Source: Sphingobacterium sp. B16(2022)
GTDB lineage: Bacteria; Bacteroidota; Bacteroidia; Sphingobacteriales; Sphingobacteriaceae
Direction: 5' to 3'
Assembly (NCBI RefSeq): GCF_012030425.1
Contig: NZ_JAAUVN010000001.1
Span: 2,312,481 to 2,376,480, forward strand
DNA length: 64,000 bases
The position numbers and the translations under genes were made by a program. Below are positions 63,880 through 64,000 of this stretch, in pieces. The stretch's first letter is position 1; every line of letters begins with the position of its first letter. The notes below the pieces were generated by a model. That model did no database searches and was not told where the DNA came from. It saw nothing but the letters and a program-made list of their open reading frames with translations.

Positions 63880-64000
63880 GCTTGAGAAAGCTTCGGGTGA
63901 TTAGTATTGCTCAGCTATGGTATTTCTACCTTTACACCTGCAACCTATCAACGTAGTAGTCTACTACGGCCCTATAAGGAAGTCTCATCTCGTGGCTAGT
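63880..64000 (-). rRNA. 23S ribosomal RNA (3' end, partial)
   Basis: The minus strand ends with GAGCAATACTAATCACCCG, matching the universal 3' end region of 23S rRNA (TACTAAT plus about 20 nt), and the text 63906-64000 continues it. The 5' part lies beyond the window. The 3' boundary is set by analogy and may be off by a few bases. Confidence 0.9.

Overview
The window looks like a chromosomal segment of a Bacteroidota bacterium, most likely a Sphingobacterium or close relative. The reasons are low GC content, promoters with a TAnnTTTG -7 box about 19 bp from a TTTG/TTG -33 box, TonB receptors with an N-terminal carboxypeptidase-D-like domain, a HmuY-type lipoprotein, and paired AcnB/AcnA aconitases. 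The genus is inferred from overall character, not from a search.

Region 1 (1-8412) is a divergent heme-acquisition locus. Leftward are hmuT, hmuU and an ABC ATPase that reads in frame, with no stop, into a HemS/HmuS-type heme-handling domain cut by the window edge. Rightward are a TonB heme receptor, a HmuY-like lipoprotein, a heme oxygenase and a lipoprotein made of two copies of one domain. Together they cover capture, outer and inner membrane transport, and cytoplasmic heme breakdown.

Region 2 (8413-32800) is mostly core metabolism and transport: BrnQ, an exported superoxide dismutase, PyrE, NUDIX, SDR, OYE and VOC enzymes, an AI-2E-type permease, a His-rich thioredoxin-like lipoprotein, GAPDH, a siderophore-type TonB receptor, a serine hydrolase, an MBL-fold enzyme, both aconitases, Rpe and a 7TM-HD phosphodiesterase.

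Region 3 (32888-42444) is the accessory region. Two tRNA-Ser(GCU) genes are each followed by tandem units of about 172 bp that end in a copy of the tRNA 3' end. Next come a truncated tyrosine-recombinase fragment, arm-type repeats, and a run of same-strand small genes separated by 130-180 bp imperfect palindromes. These palindromes behave like integron attC sites: the terminal bases of one unit are the reverse complement of the bases that begin the same unit (7/7 and 9/9 in two cassettes, 9/10 in a third). No integron integrase is visible, so this looks like an integrase-less cassette array inside a decayed tRNA-Ser island. Cargo includes two SUKH-like proteins, a MORN/YwqK-like protein, an ankyrin protein, a KptA RNA 2'-phosphotransferase and a lipoprotein with seven WxNG repeats.

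Region 4 (42445-64000) returns to core genes: an AlkD-like protein, a PadR-HAAS-serine hydrolase operon, a BaiN-type flavoprotein, an SGNH esterase, kdsA and kdsD (Kdo synthesis) flanking recQ, a DUF1573 protein, an aminotransferase, cmk, topA, a glpD-glpK-glpF glycerol operon, and finally 5S and the 3' end of 23S rRNA on the minus strand.
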